From: an uncultured Collinsella sp.
Lineage (GTDB): Bacteria; Actinomycetota; Coriobacteriia; Coriobacteriales; Coriobacteriaceae
NCBI GenBank assembly: GCA_902464965.1
Contig: CABQLI010000012.1
Span: 1-37,187, forward strand
Direction of reading: 5' to 3'
Length of the DNA stretch: 37,187 nt
A model generated the notes under the pieces. The model was not told the DNA's origin, made no database searches, and saw nothing but the letters and a program-made list of their open reading frames with translations. The translations under genes and the position numbers were made by a program. Position 1 is the first letter of the stretch; each line of letters begins with the position of its first letter. This document shows positions 1-7,300 of this stretch, piece by piece.

Positions 1-71
1 GACCGGGTGCCCTACCGGGAGTAGCCCCGACGGTTGACAAAACTATAGGAACACCCAACGACTAGGCATGA

Positions 72-112
72 AAAAGGCAAGGCATAAACCTTCTGGTCAT
101 GCCTTGCCTTTT
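72..112. terminator. Bidirectional intrinsic terminator
   Basis: A perfect 14-bp stem (AAAAGGCAAGGCAT at 72-85 with its complement at 99-112) encloses a 13-nt loop and ends in a T run on either strand. It lies about 55 bases past the stop of the leftward epimerase gene, so it probably ends that transcript. It could also end a rightward gene lying left of the window. Bases 1-71 hold no gene that I can support. Confidence 0.75.
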
Positions 113-167
113 GAATGACAAATTATCGCTCTGGACGGCGCGCAGCATCGACCGAGCGGCGGAACCT

Positions 168-1061
168 CTAGAGCAAGGTAACGCTAAAGCTGCGCTTGTC
201 CGTCTCGCCGGGAGCCAAGGTGATGGTGTTGACCTTGTGCTCAAAGACGTCGTCCTCGGTGTCCGTGGTGGTATGACCGGTCCAGGGCTCGAGCGCCACA
301 AACGGGGCGTCGTTGGCGGCAGACCACACGCCGATGTACTTAAAGCCCTCAAAGTCGATCTTGACGCCGTGGCCCGACTTGCGGCCGCGCAGTGTGAGCG
401 TGGAGCCCGGGGTATCGGTGAACATGATGGCGTCGTTATCGAAGCTGCGGTGCGTGATGGGCAGCACGTCCGAGTTATCGGGAGCCTTATAACTACCCTC
501 GAACGTCATAAGACCGTCGGGCGTGATGATGGGAGCCTCATTAGTCCAAGCCTCGGTAAACGCCAGCTCGTAATCCTCGAATGCCTCGTCCTCGGCACCG
601 GGAGCAGGTACGTTAAATGCGGGGTGGCCGCCCACCGAGAACGGCAGGTCCACGTCGCCGGTATTGGTGACGGCAAAGGTCTGGGTAAGTGTGGCGTCAC
701 CAGTCAGGGCATAGGTCATGTTGAGCTTAAAGTGGAACGGAAAGGCCTTGAGCGACTCGGGCGTGTCGGTGATCTCGTACGTTACCGAGGAGCCGTCCTC
801 CGAAACCTCGACCAGCTTGTGCTCGACGATGCGCGCGAGGCCGTGGCGCGGCATCTCGCAGGTGCCAGCCGCAGACGTCGCCGTGTTGTTGCGCAGCGAG
901 CCCACAATGGGGAACAGGATGGGCGCATGCTTGCCCCAAAAGGCGGGGTCGCCCTGCCACAGATACTCGTTGCCGTTGAGGGCAAGGCTCGTGAGCTGGG
1001 CGCCCATGGAATCGATGGCCGCGGTGAGACCGCCGCGCTTGATGGTAGTGACGGTAGACAT
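168..1061 (-). CDS. Aldose 1-epimerase family protein
   Basis: The 297-residue product belongs to the galactose mutarotase-like fold, in the LacX-like branch of aldose 1-epimerases. These interconvert alpha and beta anomers of aldoses or sugar phosphates in the cytoplasm. Visible family motifs are HAPILFPIVG near residue 50, the GGHPAFN motif near the middle that carries the likely catalytic His, and ALEPWTG near the C-terminus that carries the likely catalytic Glu. No signal peptide or membrane segment is seen. The open frame extends upstream to 1085, but I place the start at 1061 because the strong ribosome site GGAGGAAG lies 4 to 5 bases upstream of that ATG. The gene is monocistronic in this window and followed by a clear terminator. 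The exact sugar substrate cannot be read from sequence. Confidence 0.88.
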   Translation of the reverse strand: MSTVTTIKRGGLTAAIDSMGAQLTSLALNGNEYLWQGDPAFWGKHAPILFPIVGSLRNNTATSAAGTCEMPRHGLARIVEHKLVEVSEDGSSVTYEITDTPESLKAFPFHFKLNMTYALTGDATLTQTFAVTNTGDVDLPFSVGGHPAFNVPAPGAEDEAFEDYELAFTEAWTNEAPIITPDGLMTFEGSYKAPDNSDVLPITHRSFDNDAIMFTDTPGSTLTLRGRKSGHGVKIDFEGFKYIGVWSAANDAPFVALEPWTGHTTTDTEDDVFEHKVNTITLAPGETDKRSFSVTLL

Positions 1062-1081
1062 GCTACTTCCTCCAAAAGTAA

Positions 1082-1104
1082 ACAATAGTGTCGAGGGCTA
1101 TTGT
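1082..1104. repeat. Short hairpin in epimerase leader
   Basis: ACAATAG at 1082-1088 pairs with CTATTGT at 1098-1104 around a 9-nt loop. On the minus strand the hairpin lies just before the epimerase ribosome site and is followed by a T-rich stretch. It could be a weak terminator for the upstream gene ending at 1175 or a leader structure. Confidence 0.4.
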
Positions 1105-1174
1105 CCCACTCTTGGCGGCGGGACGGGGCAGCAGGCGATTATTGAGTAGCCATAGCGGAATGAGCGGCGAGCTC

Positions 1175-2044
1175 CTACTGGGTATCCACGTAAAGGTCGA
1201 ACCCGCCCTGCGGTGTGGTGTCGACCGTGTCGGGCGCCTGTGAGTTAAAGCTCACGGGGACCATGCGCTTTGAGGCGCGGAAGCGCGTGCCGTCGGTGGC
1301 GACGGGCGGTTCATCGACGGTGAGCTCGTAGTCGCCGGGCTTAAGTTCGATGCCGTCACCAGCGGAATTGACGTATTGATACTCGTCAATCGTCTGCCCT
1401 TTGAGCGTGCGCCCCACGATGTGAATGAGCATTTGGCTGTCGCCGCGCGCGGTGTCCCACGTCGCGCCGTCCTTGACCTCGACCGACACATGTACCGAGC
1501 GCGTGCGGCCGAGCGATTGCTCGACAGACATCTCGACCTTGGCGGCGTCTTTTCGCTGTTGTTCAACATGGCTCCAGACGTTTCCAATTACCGAGCATGC
1601 GATAACGCCGGCCATGAAGGCGATAAGGATGGGGCCGAGCGGAGAGCGACGTCCTGCATCTTCCTCGCGAGACAGATTGGGACGACGTGTGGGCGCGGGC
1701 GCCTGAGCACCCTGCGAGGGCACGTCGAGAATACTGAAGGATGCCGTGCTGTCGGGGTCGATGTTATGGCGCGGCTGCGGGGTCTTGGCCGGCGAGATGG
1801 ACATGTCCGCCGGCTCACCGAGTGTGGCCGTGGCATCGGCCTTAGCCTCATCGGCCTCGGCTTGGGCCCAAGCCTGCTCAAAGGTCAGGGGCTCGGCGGC
1901 ATCGGAGGCGGCATCAGGCTCGACAGCGGCATCGTTGCCGGTCTCGTCCTCGTCGCTCGACACGTCACGCGACGCGGGCTCGTCCCACTCCTCGTCCGGA
2001 GCCTCGCCCTCGCTATACCACCATTCAAAGTTATCGATATCCAT
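1175..2044 (-). CDS. Single-span membrane protein, acidic N-terminal half
   Basis: I do not recognise a family for this 289-residue protein. Residues 1-130 are strongly acidic and low in complexity (rich in Asp, Glu, Ala and Pro), with no Cys. A basic patch (RR near 132) precedes one hydrophobic segment at about 137-156, and roughly 130 residues follow that look folded, with alternating hydrophobic residues typical of beta structure. By the positive-inside rule the acidic half would be cytoplasmic and the C-terminal domain external. The layout resembles Coriobacteriia proteins with a disordered cytosolic region and a small extracytoplasmic domain, but the function is unknown. The start at 2044 is the only ATG that keeps the full N-terminus, and no strong ribosome site precedes it. 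Confidence 0.75.
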   Translation of the reverse strand: MDIDNFEWWYSEGEAPDEEWDEPASRDVSSDEDETGNDAAVEPDAASDAAEPLTFEQAWAQAEADEAKADATATLGEPADMSISPAKTPQPRHNIDPDSTASFSILDVPSQGAQAPAPTRRPNLSREEDAGRRSPLGPILIAFMAGVIACSVIGNVWSHVEQQRKDAAKVEMSVEQSLGRTRSVHVSVEVKDGATWDTARGDSQMLIHIVGRTLKGQTIDEYQYVNSAGDGIELKPGDYELTVDEPPVATDGTRFRASKRMVPVSFNSQAPDTVDTTPQGGFDLYVDTQ

Positions 2045-2130
2045 ACGGGGCGCCCCTTAGGCCTCGCAAATAAACACTCGCTAGTCTTATACCCCCAGAC
2101 GGCACCGAAGCTCACCCGCGCCGGACACGA

Positions 2131-2195
2131 AAACCGTCACAACATTCGACGTTTTTCCTCGTTTTCGAGATTTTCATCGAATGTTGTGACGGTTT
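2131..2195. repeat. 19-bp perfect inverted repeat
   Basis: The arm AAACCGTCACAACATTCGA at 2131-2149 is exactly complementary to 2177-2195, with a 27-nt T-rich loop. It lies between the divergently transcribed membrane protein and MFS genes, 19 bases left of a second, unrelated palindrome. There is no T tract after the right arm, so it is not a standard terminator. Confidence 0.8.
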
Positions 2196-2213
2196 AGGCG
2201 GCAGCCACGCCGC

Positions 2214-2248
2214 GAATGTGACAAAGAGACTGTCCCTTTGTCACATTC
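2214..2248. repeat. REP-like palindrome, copy 1
   Basis: A 35-base near-perfect palindrome (GAATGTGACAAA... mirrored as TTTGTCACATTC) with the centre GACTGTCCC. The same design recurs at 5675-5709, 15121-15153 and 28293-28327, with related forms at 4149 and 25825. A GTG inside this copy opens a spurious N-terminal extension of the MFS frame. Confidence 0.85.
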
Positions 2249-2304
2249 TGTTAGAGTTGCAGGGATTGAATCCCGCTTATTCACGCGACATTGGAGTGAC
2301 AACC

Positions 2305-3546
2305 TTGACCGCCGCAACCACGCCAAAAAGTAAGTCAACCGCCGCCGCGCTCTCCCCCGCGCGCACCAATCTTTGCCTGGCGCTGCTCGTGCTGTTGGGA
2401 TTCTCGCTCGGCTGCTCCGAGTTCGTGGTCATCGGCATCGAAAGCGACCTAGCGACGGAACTCGGCGTATCGCTTGCCACCGCAGGCCAACTTATTAGCG
2501 TGTTCGCACTGATCTACGCTATCTCGACGCCGGTGCTCGCGCTCAGCACGGGGCGTTTTCGCCGCTACCAGCTGCTCGTGTGCTACAGCATCGTCTTTGT
2601 GCTCGGCAACCTGGTCATGGCGTTGGCGCCCAACTTCCAGGTGCTGTTCATCTCGCGCATCATCCTGGGCTCCGTCTCGGGCGCACTGCTCGCCGTGGGC
2701 GTGACGTACATCCCCGAGCTTCTGTCTCCGCAGCAAACTTCGCTTGCCATCTCGGTGGTATATGGTGCGTTTTCCGTGGCAATGGTCTTTGTCACTTCGA
2801 TCGGCAAGTTTGTGGCCGACACGCTCGACTGGCACGTGGCCATGTACGGCACGCTGACCTTTGCCGTTCTGATCTGCGGAGCGCTCGTGATGTTTATGCC
2901 GCGCGCTGGGCAAACCGACGAGCCCGCCACCTTTCGCGAGCAGGCGGGGCTGCTACGCGAGCCGAGCATCATCACCGGTATGCTCATCTTCTTGTTTGGC
3001 GTGGGGTCGGTCTATGTGTTCTACGGCTACGTGACGCCCTATCTGGAGCAGGTGTTGGGTATGGGCACGGTCGAAGCCAGCACCACGCTCATGGCCTACG
3101 GCGTGTTCTGCCTGGTTTCGAACATCCTGGGCGGATGGATTGACGCGCGCTTTGGCATGAAGGCACTGCTGGTTACGTTTGTGCTGCAGGCAGCGGCATT
3201 GTTTGGGTTGTTTGCCGTGGGCGCTGCCATGCCGCTCGCACTTGTCTTTGTCTTTAGCCTGGCGATGCTCATGTACCTGTTCTCGGTGTCGTGCATCACG
3301 CACTTTATGGACGTGGCTCGCAGCCACCATCCCAAATCGATGGTGCTCGCGAGCTCGGTAGAACCCATGGCGTTTAATGTCGGCATTTCGTTTGGCACCG
3401 CGGTGGGCGGTGCCGTGGTAAGCGGAGCTGGCATTGCATATGTAGGCGCAGTGGGTGCCGCGTTCTCGCTTGTGGCCTGGGTGCTTACGCTGGTGACGAT
3501 TAAGTTGGCTCGCTGGGAACGCAAGAGGGCGCTGGCGCAGGCGTAG
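2305..3546 (+). CDS. MFS transporter, DHA1-like (AraJ/sugar or drug efflux type)
   Basis: This is a 413-residue major facilitator superfamily permease with about 12 hydrophobic segments beginning near residue 20. Near residue 30 it has the family-typical entry SEFVVIGIESDLATELGVS, followed by a loop 2-3 motif region (STGRFRRY). This branch holds proton-coupled exporters of sugars, nucleosides or drugs. The open frame reaches back to a GTG at 2218 inside a palindromic repeat, and that extension is hydrophilic and not plausible. I prefer TTG at 2305, preceded by GGAG at 2293-2296; GTG at 2296 is the alternative. The phosphatase gene follows within 45 bases, so the two may share a transcript. 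The substrate is unknown. Confidence 0.82.
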   Translation: MTAATTPKSKSTAAALSPARTNLCLALLVLLGFSLGCSEFVVIGIESDLATELGVSLATAGQLISVFALIYAISTPVLALSTGRFRRYQLLVCYSIVFVLGNLVMALAPNFQVLFISRIILGSVSGALLAVGVTYIPELLSPQQTSLAISVVYGAFSVAMVFVTSIGKFVADTLDWHVAMYGTLTFAVLICGALVMFMPRAGQTDEPATFREQAGLLREPSIITGMLIFLFGVGSVYVFYGYVTPYLEQVLGMGTVEASTTLMAYGVFCLVSNILGGWIDARFGMKALLVTFVLQAAALFGLFAVGAAMPLALVFVFSLAMLMYLFSVSCITHFMDVARSHHPKSMVLASSVEPMAFNVGISFGTAVGGAVVSGAGIAYVGAVGAAFSLVAWVLTLVTIKLARWERKRALAQA

Positions 3547-3591
3547 ATGCGATACTCGAGCTCGATGATGGCGATCGAAAGGAAACCGCAT

Positions 3592-4038
3592 ATGCAACGT
3601 GTACTGTTTATCTGCCACGGCAACATCTGCCGCTCGACGATGGCTGAGTCGGTGTTTACCGAGCTGGTGCGGCGCGCCGGGCGCGCGGGCGAGTTTGTCA
3701 TTGACTCCGCTGCGACCTCGACCGAGGAGATCGGCAACCCGCCACACCACGGTACCGTTGCCAAGCTACGCGAGGTCGGGATTCCCGTCGTCGCACATCG
3801 CGCACGTCAGGTGCGTCGCGCGGAGTATGGCGACTGGGATCACATTGTCTATATGGACGACGAGAACGCCCGCGGCCTGTACCGAATTTTTGGGAAGGAC
3901 CCCGATGGCAAGATCTCGCGCCTGCTCGATTGGACCGATCGCCCCGGCGACGTGGCCGACCCCTGGTACACCGGCAATTTCGACGCCACCTACCGCGATG
4001 TACTCGCCGGTTGCACCGCTATGCTCGAGCAACTGTAG
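3592..4038 (+). CDS. Low-molecular-weight protein tyrosine phosphatase
   Basis: The 148-residue protein has the full LMW-PTP layout. The P-loop CHGNICRS at residues 8-15 supplies the nucleophile Cys8 and phosphate-binding Arg14, and ADPWY near residue 123 supplies the general-acid Asp. The length matches the family (about 150). These cytoplasmic enzymes remove phosphate from protein tyrosines; in bacteria they often act on tyrosine kinases of capsule or exopolysaccharide export, but no such kinase is in view. The frame is open from 3547, directly after the MFS stop. I chose ATG 3592 because AAAGGAAA sits 5 bases upstream and the protein then begins with the usual beta strand (MQRVLFICHG). Confidence in the family is high; the physiological target is unknown. 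Confidence 0.93.
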   Translation: MQRVLFICHGNICRSTMAESVFTELVRRAGRAGEFVIDSAATSTEEIGNPPHHGTVAKLREVGIPVVAHRARQVRRAEYGDWDHIVYMDDENARGLYRIFGKDPDGKISRLLDWTDRPGDVADPWYTGNFDATYRDVLAGCTAMLEQL

Positions 4039-4083
4039 GCGCTCGGGCGGCGCGGGCACACGGGCCACGCCATCGGCAAAAAC

Positions 4084-4146
4084 GAGCGTGGATTTCCCCC
4101 ACTTTGAGCGTTCGAGTGCGCTCTAAACGGGAGAAAATCCACACTC
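4084..4146. repeat. Imperfect inverted repeat, about 27-bp arms
   Basis: The left arm 4084-4110 begins GAGCGTGGATTT and ends CACTTTGAGCG. The right arm 4119-4146 begins CGCTCTAAACGGG and ends AAATCCACACTC. It sits between the convergent phosphatase and ATPase genes. The 13-mer CCCACTTTGAGCG also occurs in the tandem array at 36579-37040, hinting at a shared origin. Confidence 0.7.
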
Positions 4147-4148
4147 AT

Positions 4149-4174
4149 GAATGTGATAAAGGGACTGGCCCTAG
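4149..4174. repeat. Half copy of the REP-like palindrome
   Basis: GAATGTGATAAAGGGACTGG matches the left half and centre of the 35-base palindrome found elsewhere in the window, but the right half is lost. It overlaps the stop codon of the leftward ATPase gene (TAG at 4173-4171). Confidence 0.6.
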
Positions 4175-5532
4175 ACCGGCTTGACCTCCAGCTTTATCCC
4201 CTCGGCGCAGGAGTCGCCCAAAACATCCGAAAGGGCCCAGGTCGCATATAGCGGCAAATAGAGAACCGCTCCGTTGCGCTCAACGTTGCCTTTCGAGAAA
4301 ACAATCCCGAGCCTTACGCCATATTCGGCAGTATCAAGCACATGACCGAGCGCGGCGTGCGCGTGGTAATAGGAGCCCGATTTAACCTCGATCGGAACGG
4401 CCGTCCCATCCGGTCCGTCGACCACAAAGTCCACTTCGCCGCGCTTTTTTGTCTGATAGTAGTAAAGCTGGCGATTTTGGGCAGCCAGCTGCTGGGCCAC
4501 CACGTTTTCGTAAATACCGCCCAGATTGGGCTCCTTGCTATCAAGATACGCCGCTTGGGCGACTCCAACGGGGTAGCGCGCCATCAACATGCCCGTATCC
4601 GATTGGTATAGCTTGAACCGCGATGGCCGTGCCGTCTTGAGCAGGGGCGACTTTGGCTCGGTTACGATATCGGCTTTGAGAGCAACGCCGGCATCGACAA
4701 GCCAGACAAAATCTCGCTGGTACTTCTCATAATGCGCCTTGGGGTCAATGGAATTGAGCACGAAACGCTTGTGTTCGCCCTCAAGCATAATGGGGAGCTG
4801 ATCGTAGATGCTCTGCACCTGAAGGGCACGCCCGCTTGCATACTTGGAAATATCCCGTCGGTACTGTTCGTTGAGCTCGGACTGTAGCTGACGAACAGAG
4901 GCAAGGTCGCCCTGCGTGTCAAGGAAACGCTGCACGACCTCCGGCATTCCGCCGACAACGGTATAGGTCCTGAAGTTTGCCATCATCGCGTCATGAATGT
5001 AACCAGGAATGGGCCTCTCGCTGATGCACGCGTCGCGTATCGTTTGGCGAGCCCCTTCGCTCACCCCGATTGCCCAGCAAAACTCCTCAAAATCGAGCGG
5101 GAACATCCTAAGCTCGTGGACATACCCCACGGGATAGGACCTGACGCCCTTGAACTGGGTCCCGAGCATTGACCCCGAAAACGCCCAGCGGCACCTCCCG
5201 TCCTCAACAAGGAACTTTGCCATCGTCATGATGTCGGGGGCCTCTTGGACCTCATCGATAAACACGAGCGTTTTGCCTGGTGCAATCGACTTTCCCGAAA
5301 GAAGCGTCACCCTGCTGATGAAATCATCGGCATCCCGCGCTTCGAGAAGAGCATCTTTTGCCTGGCGATTTTCCATGAGGTTAAGCTCGATGTAGGTTGC
5401 ATGGTTGGCTTTGCCAAATGCGCGAATCGAATAGCTTTTGCCAATCTGGCGAGAACCCGTAATGAATAAGGCCTTTTGCTCGGCAGACTTCAGCCAGCGC
5501 TCCAGCTCTGCAGCTATTTTCCTGCGCAGCAT
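4171..5532 (-). CDS. AAA-type ATPase with C-terminal DUF4143 domain
   Basis: The 453-residue protein opens with a P-loop ATPase domain: Walker A GSRQIGKS at residues 26-33 and Walker B LVFIDE at 89-94. A segment around residue 190 ahead of the middle region (VVGGMPEVVQRF) is typical of this family. The C-terminal third carries the DUF4143 module with a nuclease-like core (GEVDFVV then IEVKSG, the D...ExK pattern of PD-(D/E)XK folds). Proteins of this type are common, often in several copies, in gut anaerobes, and their role is unsettled; some authors group them with mobile or defence-linked STAND-like ATPases. I chose ATG 5532 because GGGGAGA precedes it; the longer frame to 5556 lacks a site. 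The upstream region is AT-rich and repeated, unlike its neighbours, so horizontal origin is possible. Confidence 0.85.
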   Translation of the reverse strand: MLRRKIAAELERWLKSAEQKALFITGSRQIGKSYSIRAFGKANHATYIELNLMENRQAKDALLEARDADDFISRVTLLSGKSIAPGKTLVFIDEVQEAPDIMTMAKFLVEDGRCRWAFSGSMLGTQFKGVRSYPVGYVHELRMFPLDFEEFCWAIGVSEGARQTIRDACISERPIPGYIHDAMMANFRTYTVVGGMPEVVQRFLDTQGDLASVRQLQSELNEQYRRDISKYASGRALQVQSIYDQLPIMLEGEHKRFVLNSIDPKAHYEKYQRDFVWLVDAGVALKADIVTEPKSPLLKTARPSRFKLYQSDTGMLMARYPVGVAQAAYLDSKEPNLGGIYENVVAQQLAAQNRQLYYYQTKKRGEVDFVVDGPDGTAVPIEVKSGSYYHAHAALGHVLDTAEYGVRLGIVFSKGNVERNGAVLYLPLYATWALSDVLGDSCAEGIKLEVKPV

Positions 5533-5556
5533 AGGCTCTCCCCTCAGTGTCATCAA

Positions 5557-5632
5557 ATGAAATGCAAAGTTTTATGCGCTTGATTATCGATGAAATGTAG
5601 GATTTTTAGAACCTAAAATCGGATGAAATACA
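5557..5632. promoter_or_regulatory. Three 33-bp-spaced direct repeats upstream of the ATPase gene
   Basis: ATGAAATGCA (5557-5566), ATGAAATGTA (5590-5599) and ATGAAATACA (5623-5632) share the consensus ATGAAATRYA and begin exactly 33 bases apart, about three DNA turns. Each is followed after 3-4 bases by a T run. They lie in the AT-rich stretch 5533-5650, which must hold the leftward ATPase promoter, so a cooperatively bound operator is the simplest reading. Confidence 0.6.
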
Positions 5633-5674
5633 GAGATTTGAGATTACAAGCATAATAGAAGGGGCACCACCGGC

Positions 5675-5709
5675 GAATGTGACAAAAGAACTGTCCCTTT
5701 GTCACATTG
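5675..5709. repeat. REP-like palindrome, copy 2
   Basis: It is the same 35-base design as 2214-2248, with two changes in the left half (AAAAGAAC) and one at the final base. It begins 7 bases past the stop codon of the leftward TIGR04076 gene and may act as its transcript end. Confidence 0.8.
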
Positions 5710-5716
5710 CGCTCGA

Positions 5717-6046
5717 CTACTCGTCGACGATCTCGGCAAGCCAGACGTTCAGCGTATCGACCTCGGGACAGCAGAACTTTGCCGTACCAGGCTCGTTGCC
5801 GGGCACGGTTCCGCCATAGCGCAAGATATCGATATAGGGAAAGCCCACGTGACAGGCCATGGCGCACATCTTGCCGCGGTCTCGGTCGAAGTCGAAAACG
5901 TCACCCGGCTTGTGCCCGTGATGGCAGCGGCATGTGCCCAACTGGTCCACGCAACTAATGCGAATACGTGGGCGCCTGCCGCGCGGGGCACCGAGCGGCT
6001 TGTTCTCGCCCGCCGCCTCGGTGCTGCTCTCGTCGGCGTTACTCAT
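5717..6046 (-). CDS. TIGR04076 family protein
   Basis: A 109-residue small soluble protein. The C-terminal 70 residues show the family pattern: a Cys/His-rich beginning (CRCHHGHKPGD), a Cys near the middle (KMCAMACH), then FPYIDILRYGG and a terminal FCCPEVDTLNVWL strand. The family is of unknown function, and its conserved cysteines suggest metal or disulfide chemistry. The N-terminal 30 residues are polar and probably disordered. The start at 6046 overlaps the last 8 bases of the upstream kinase gene (ATGAGTAA arrangement), which points to translational coupling with the pyridoxal kinase. A TTG at 6052 is a weaker alternative start. Confidence 0.8.
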   Translation of the reverse strand: MSNADESSTEAAGENKPLGAPRGRRPRIRISCVDQLGTCRCHHGHKPGDVFDFDRDRGKMCAMACHVGFPYIDILRYGGTVPGNEPGTAKFCCPEVDTLNVWLAEIVDE

Positions 6047-6863
6047 GGTCAATCACATCCAGGCAGGCCTCGATGGGAAGGCCGGCGGACTTATCCTCCT
6101 GGTCGGCATTGCGCTCGATGAGCTCCGCTACCACACGCATGGCATCGCTCGTCGCGCGCTGCAGGCTCCAACCGGCCATAACGCGGCCGACGAGCACCGC
6201 CGAGAACGTGTCGCCCGTGCCCGGGAAGTAAACCGGGATCAGGTCGAAGGGAATCGTGAAGTACTCCCCCGCCACATGGTCGTAACCGATAACCGCGTTC
6301 GTGCCATTGACTACGGCGCTCGTAATGACCACCGACTTGGCACCCAGTTCGCGCACAGCGTCCACAAGGTCGCGGGCCTCATCGGGCGTAATTTGCTCGG
6401 CGATAGGCCTGTCGGCAAGCAGACACGCCTCGGTATAGTTGGGCACCGCGTAGTCTGCGCACTCCAGCAGATGCCGCATAAGGCCAATCGTGGACTCGGG
6501 CACGCCCGCATAGAGCTTGCCGTTGTCGCCCATGATGGGGTCGACGAACACCTTGGTACCCTTTTGCGCGCGACGGTGGCAGAAGTCCGAAATGATGCGC
6601 GTCTCTTCCTCGGTCACGATAAAGCCGGTCGAAATGGCGTCGAACTCAAAGCCGAGCTCCTCCCAGATGGCGAGGCTCTGGCGCACGTACTCTGTGGTGT
6701 CGTGGATGTAGAACTTGGGATAGTTGAGCGTATCGGACACCAGCGCCGTCGGCAGGTTGTGGATGCGGTAGCCCATATGCGACAGCACCGGCAGCATGGC
6801 GGAGAGCGCGACCTTGCCGTAGCCGCACATATCGTTGATCAGCAGCAGCTGAGTATTCTTCAT
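6039..6863 (-). CDS. Pyridoxal/pyridoxamine kinase (PfkB-like)
   Basis: This 274-residue ribokinase-fold enzyme phosphorylates B6 vitamers (pyridoxal, pyridoxamine, pyridoxine) at the 5' hydroxyl with ATP, as in the PdxK/PdxY group that salvages vitamin B6. Seen in the sequence: the N-terminal INDMCGYGKVAL segment that binds substrate, the central VDPIMGDNG segment typical of pyridoxal kinases, and the anion-hole motif FPGTGDTFSAVL near residue 210 with the catalytic Asp. The length is normal for the family. I chose ATG 6863 because AAGGGAGA precedes it by 5 bases; the frame is open to 6887. It overlaps the following TIGR04076 gene by 8 bases. Confidence 0.9.
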   Translation of the reverse strand: MKNTQLLLINDMCGYGKVALSAMLPVLSHMGYRIHNLPTALVSDTLNYPKFYIHDTTEYVRQSLAIWEELGFEFDAISTGFIVTEEETRIISDFCHRRAQKGTKVFVDPIMGDNGKLYAGVPESTIGLMRHLLECADYAVPNYTEACLLADRPIAEQITPDEARDLVDAVRELGAKSVVITSAVVNGTNAVIGYDHVAGEYFTIPFDLIPVYFPGTGDTFSAVLVGRVMAGWSLQRATSDAMRVVAELIERNADQEDKSAGLPIEACLDVIDHE

Positions 6864-7096
6864 GAGGGTCTCCCTTGGTTCGGGCACGGCGCAGCAGCGC
6901 CACAGTGCGACTAAGTGTAGCGCAGGGGACGTTACGAGCGAAGTCGGGCAGCGCGAAGGGCAAATTGTTGCGGAAAGGTTACGGAAAGAAGGAAGCTAGT
7001 CGTTTAAGAACGTCCCCAATGACTACTCATAACAACGCCGATGTTTTGGCAGCGACAGCGAGCGGGTCGCATTTGTGACAAGGTGACGTGAAACGA

Positions 7097-7197
7097 AAGG
7101 GCGCTGACCTTCTGGTCGCGCCCTTGAAGTTGAACGTCAGATTGTCCAAATGCGGCCCGCGCAGCGTCGAGCCGTTACGCGGTTTGGTAAAACCGCG
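7097..7197. repeat. Two hairpins in the pdx kinase-marR intergenic region
   Basis: The 437-base divergent gap 6864-7300 has no supportable gene. It holds a stem AAGGGCG (7097-7103) with CGCCCTT (7119-7125), whose loop contains ACCTTCTGGT as does the loop of the terminator at 72-112. A perfect 8-bp stem CGCGGTTT/AAACCGCG with loop GGTA follows at 7178-7197. Neither is followed by a clear T run, and both lie upstream of the marR promoter. Confidence 0.55.
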
Positions 7198-7216
7198 CAA
7201 CAACTACTTTGGTACC

Positions 7217-7245
7217 TTGACATTCATTTCTCATGCTCCTAGATT
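7217..7245 (+). promoter_or_regulatory. Promoter of the marR-ABC operon
   Basis: A perfect -35 hexamer TTGACA (7217-7222) is followed after 17 bases by TAGATT (7240-7245), a 4-of-6 match to the -10 consensus. Transcription would begin near 7252, about 50 bases before the marR ATG. Confidence 0.65.
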
Positions 7246-7279
7246 GGTTAGGCACAAAACAATTCCACTACCTAACTAA
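7244..7279. promoter_or_regulatory. Probable MarR operator
   Basis: TTGGTTAGG (7244-7252) and CCTAACTAA (7271-7279) form an inverted repeat with one mismatch. It overlaps the 3' end of the -10 hexamer and the expected start site. The position suits autorepression by the MarR protein encoded immediately downstream. Confidence 0.6.
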
Positions 7280-7300
7280 AGAAAGGAGCAACACTAATTC

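Noticed and set aside
1..71. TTGACA at 34-39 as a promoter
   Set aside because: No -10 box is found at 16-18 bases, and no rightward gene follows.
99..1088. 329-codon plus-strand frame opposite the epimerase gene
   Set aside because: The product is rich in Arg, Gly and Val with no family features; the opposite strand encodes a clear epimerase with a ribosome site. The same applies to long antisense frames at 7731-9464, 10417-11583, 14159-15727 and 16452-17849.
2218..2304. N-terminal extension of the MFS gene
   Set aside because: It begins inside the REP-like palindrome and adds a hydrophilic stretch unlike MFS proteins; a later TTG has a ribosome site.
6864..7216. Riboswitch or structured RNA in the pdx kinase-marR gap
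   Set aside because: Only two small simple hairpins are visible; no known riboswitch core is recognised.
7088..7279. 63-codon frame upstream of marR
   Set aside because: It starts at a GTG within a hairpin region, has no ribosome site, covers the marR promoter and operator, and has no recognisable sequence.
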